Shown in pieces: positions 5,816 through 6,437 of a stretch of 6,437 nucleotides of DNA. The notes under the pieces were generated by a model. That model did not search any database. It was not told where the DNA came from and was given only the letters and a program-made list of their open reading frames with translations. The DNA lies in assembly GCA_946184255.1 (NCBI GenBank), contig CAMHFA010000070.1, positions 1-6,437 on the forward strand, in the 5' to 3' direction. This stretch comes from an uncultured Bacteroidales bacterium. Its GTDB lineage: Bacteria > Bacteroidota > Bacteroidia > Bacteroidales > UBA932. The stretch's first letter is position 1. Each line of letters opens with the position of its first letter. The translations under genes were made by a program, and so were the position numbers.

Positions 5816-6437
5816 TTCACAACAGTACTATAAATGTCTTTTATAACGAGGCCGGCAAGGGTCATGCCGAAAATGGCCGTGACATGCGCAGTCGTTCCAT
5901 TTACAACAGCCTTCCTGGAGTCAACCTCCTTTCCCTGAAGCGACGGGTCTCCCCTGTTGGGCAGGACCTCATCGCCATACACACAGAGGAAATCCTTTAA
6001 AGGGAAGGTCTTCTCCCTTCTCATCTTCTTGCGGATAGCAGCTCCCAGGGGGCATCCCCTCACCTGCCAGAACTTGTCCACCTTTACCTTTGTCGGATCA
6101 ACCTTCAGGGCAGCCCCCATGGAACTGAACAATTTGGCCTTGCTTACAGATGCAGTCAGGAGGAGAAGGATCTTGTCCTTCAGGGAATCCACGGCATCTA
6201 TGACATAGTCATAAGAGTCAAAATCGAACTCCCCAACCGTCTCCTCATTGAAAGCCTTGTGGAGGGCCTCGACGCGGGCTTCGGGATTGATCTCAAGAAG
6301 GCGCTCCTTGAGAGCCTCCACTTTTGCCCGGCCAACCGTAGAGGACGTTGCCATCAGCTGACGGTTGACATTGGTAACTCCAACTACGTCAGAATCCACT
6401 ATGGTAATGTCACTTATCCCGCTGCGAACCAGACCTT
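5812..6437 (-). CDS. tcdA: tRNA threonylcarbamoyladenosine dehydratase (N-terminus off the right edge)
   Basis: E1-like (ThiF/MoeB superfamily) enzyme that uses ATP to convert t6A37 to its cyclic form ct6A in tRNAs reading ANN codons. About 207 residues are visible; roughly 40, including the glycine-rich ATP loop (GxGGVGS), lie beyond the edge. The reading frame stays open to 6435, starting GLVRSGISDITIVDSD. Seen in order: DSDVVGVTNVNRQL (the D-x-D…TNxNRQ adenylation motif), TVGRAKVEAL (conserved Lys), YVIDAVDSLKDK (metal-binding Asp), SSMGAALKVDPTKV, and GCPLGAAIRKKMR. The last two blocks are typical of TcdA and set it apart from ThiF and MoeB. The C-terminal stretch IFGMTLAGLVIKDI is hydrophobic, as in TcdA. 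A GTG at 6399 could be taken as a start but falls inside the conserved adenylation motif, so it is not one. The stop overlaps the next start as ATGA. The promoter is outside the window. Confidence 0.9.
   Translation of the reverse strand, partial: GLVRSGISDITIVDSDVVGVTNVNRQLMATSSTVGRAKVEALKERLLEINPEARVEALHKAFNEETVGEFDFDSYDYVIDAVDSLKDKILLLLTASVSKAKLFSSMGAALKVDPTKVKVDKFWQVRGCPLGAAIRKKMRREKTFPLKDFLCVYGDEVLPNRGDPSLQGKEVDSRKAVVNGTTAHVTAIFGMTLAGLVIKDIYSTVVK

Noticed and set aside
6085..6092. TACCTTTG on the plus strand inside tcdA as an antisense promoter
   Set aside because: There is no -33 element at proper spacing and no downstream plus-strand gene.
6397..6399. GTG as the start of tcdA
   Set aside because: The open frame continues upstream to the edge with conserved sequence (GLVRSGISDITIV), and the GTG lies inside the adenylation motif.

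Overview
The window is an ordinary, gene-dense stretch of chromosome, most likely from a member of the Bacteroidota (probably Bacteroidales). Three things point there. Both intergenic starts carry a perfect TAnnTTTG, the -7 element of the Bacteroidota primary sigma factor. The protein sequences (NatA-type ATPase, the HolA type, a stand-alone HsdR-N-domain protein) look like Bacteroidales versions. Most start codons lack a Shine-Dalgarno sequence. All eight genes lie on the minus strand, so the biological order runs from the right edge to the left edge. I found no mobile element, CRISPR array, rRNA, tRNA or phage gene, and no gene-free stretch longer than about 110 bases.

Transcription unit 1 (6437 to about 2655) is a tightly packed five-gene operon: tcdA (N-terminus off the edge), a small PD-(D/E)XK HsdR-N-domain protein, cca, a xerC-type tyrosine recombinase, and hpf. 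Its junctions are a 4-base ATGA overlap, a 4-base gap, a 10-base overlap and an 11-base overlap. It closes with a strong GC-rich intrinsic terminator. Three of the five products act on translation: t6A37 cyclisation in tRNA, CCA-end synthesis, and ribosome hibernation. XerC resolves chromosome dimers, and the HsdR-N-domain protein has no known role.

Transcription unit 2 (2620 to 1563) is holA, the DNA polymerase III delta subunit (clamp-loader wrench). Its -7 element lies only six bases before the ATG, so its mRNA may be leaderless or nearly so.

Transcription unit 3 (1545 to the left edge) is an ABC export pair: a NatA-like ATPase followed two bases later by a NatB-like permease cut by the edge. 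Its promoter has a matching -33 TTG with 19-base spacing, and a 22-base near-palindrome covers that -33 element, a possible operator.

I do not see a clear undescribed system. The points most worth a second look are the HsdR-N-like protein embedded in the tRNA/ribosome operon, the palindrome over the natAB promoter, the possibly leaderless holA start, and the long inter-domain linker in the recombinase.
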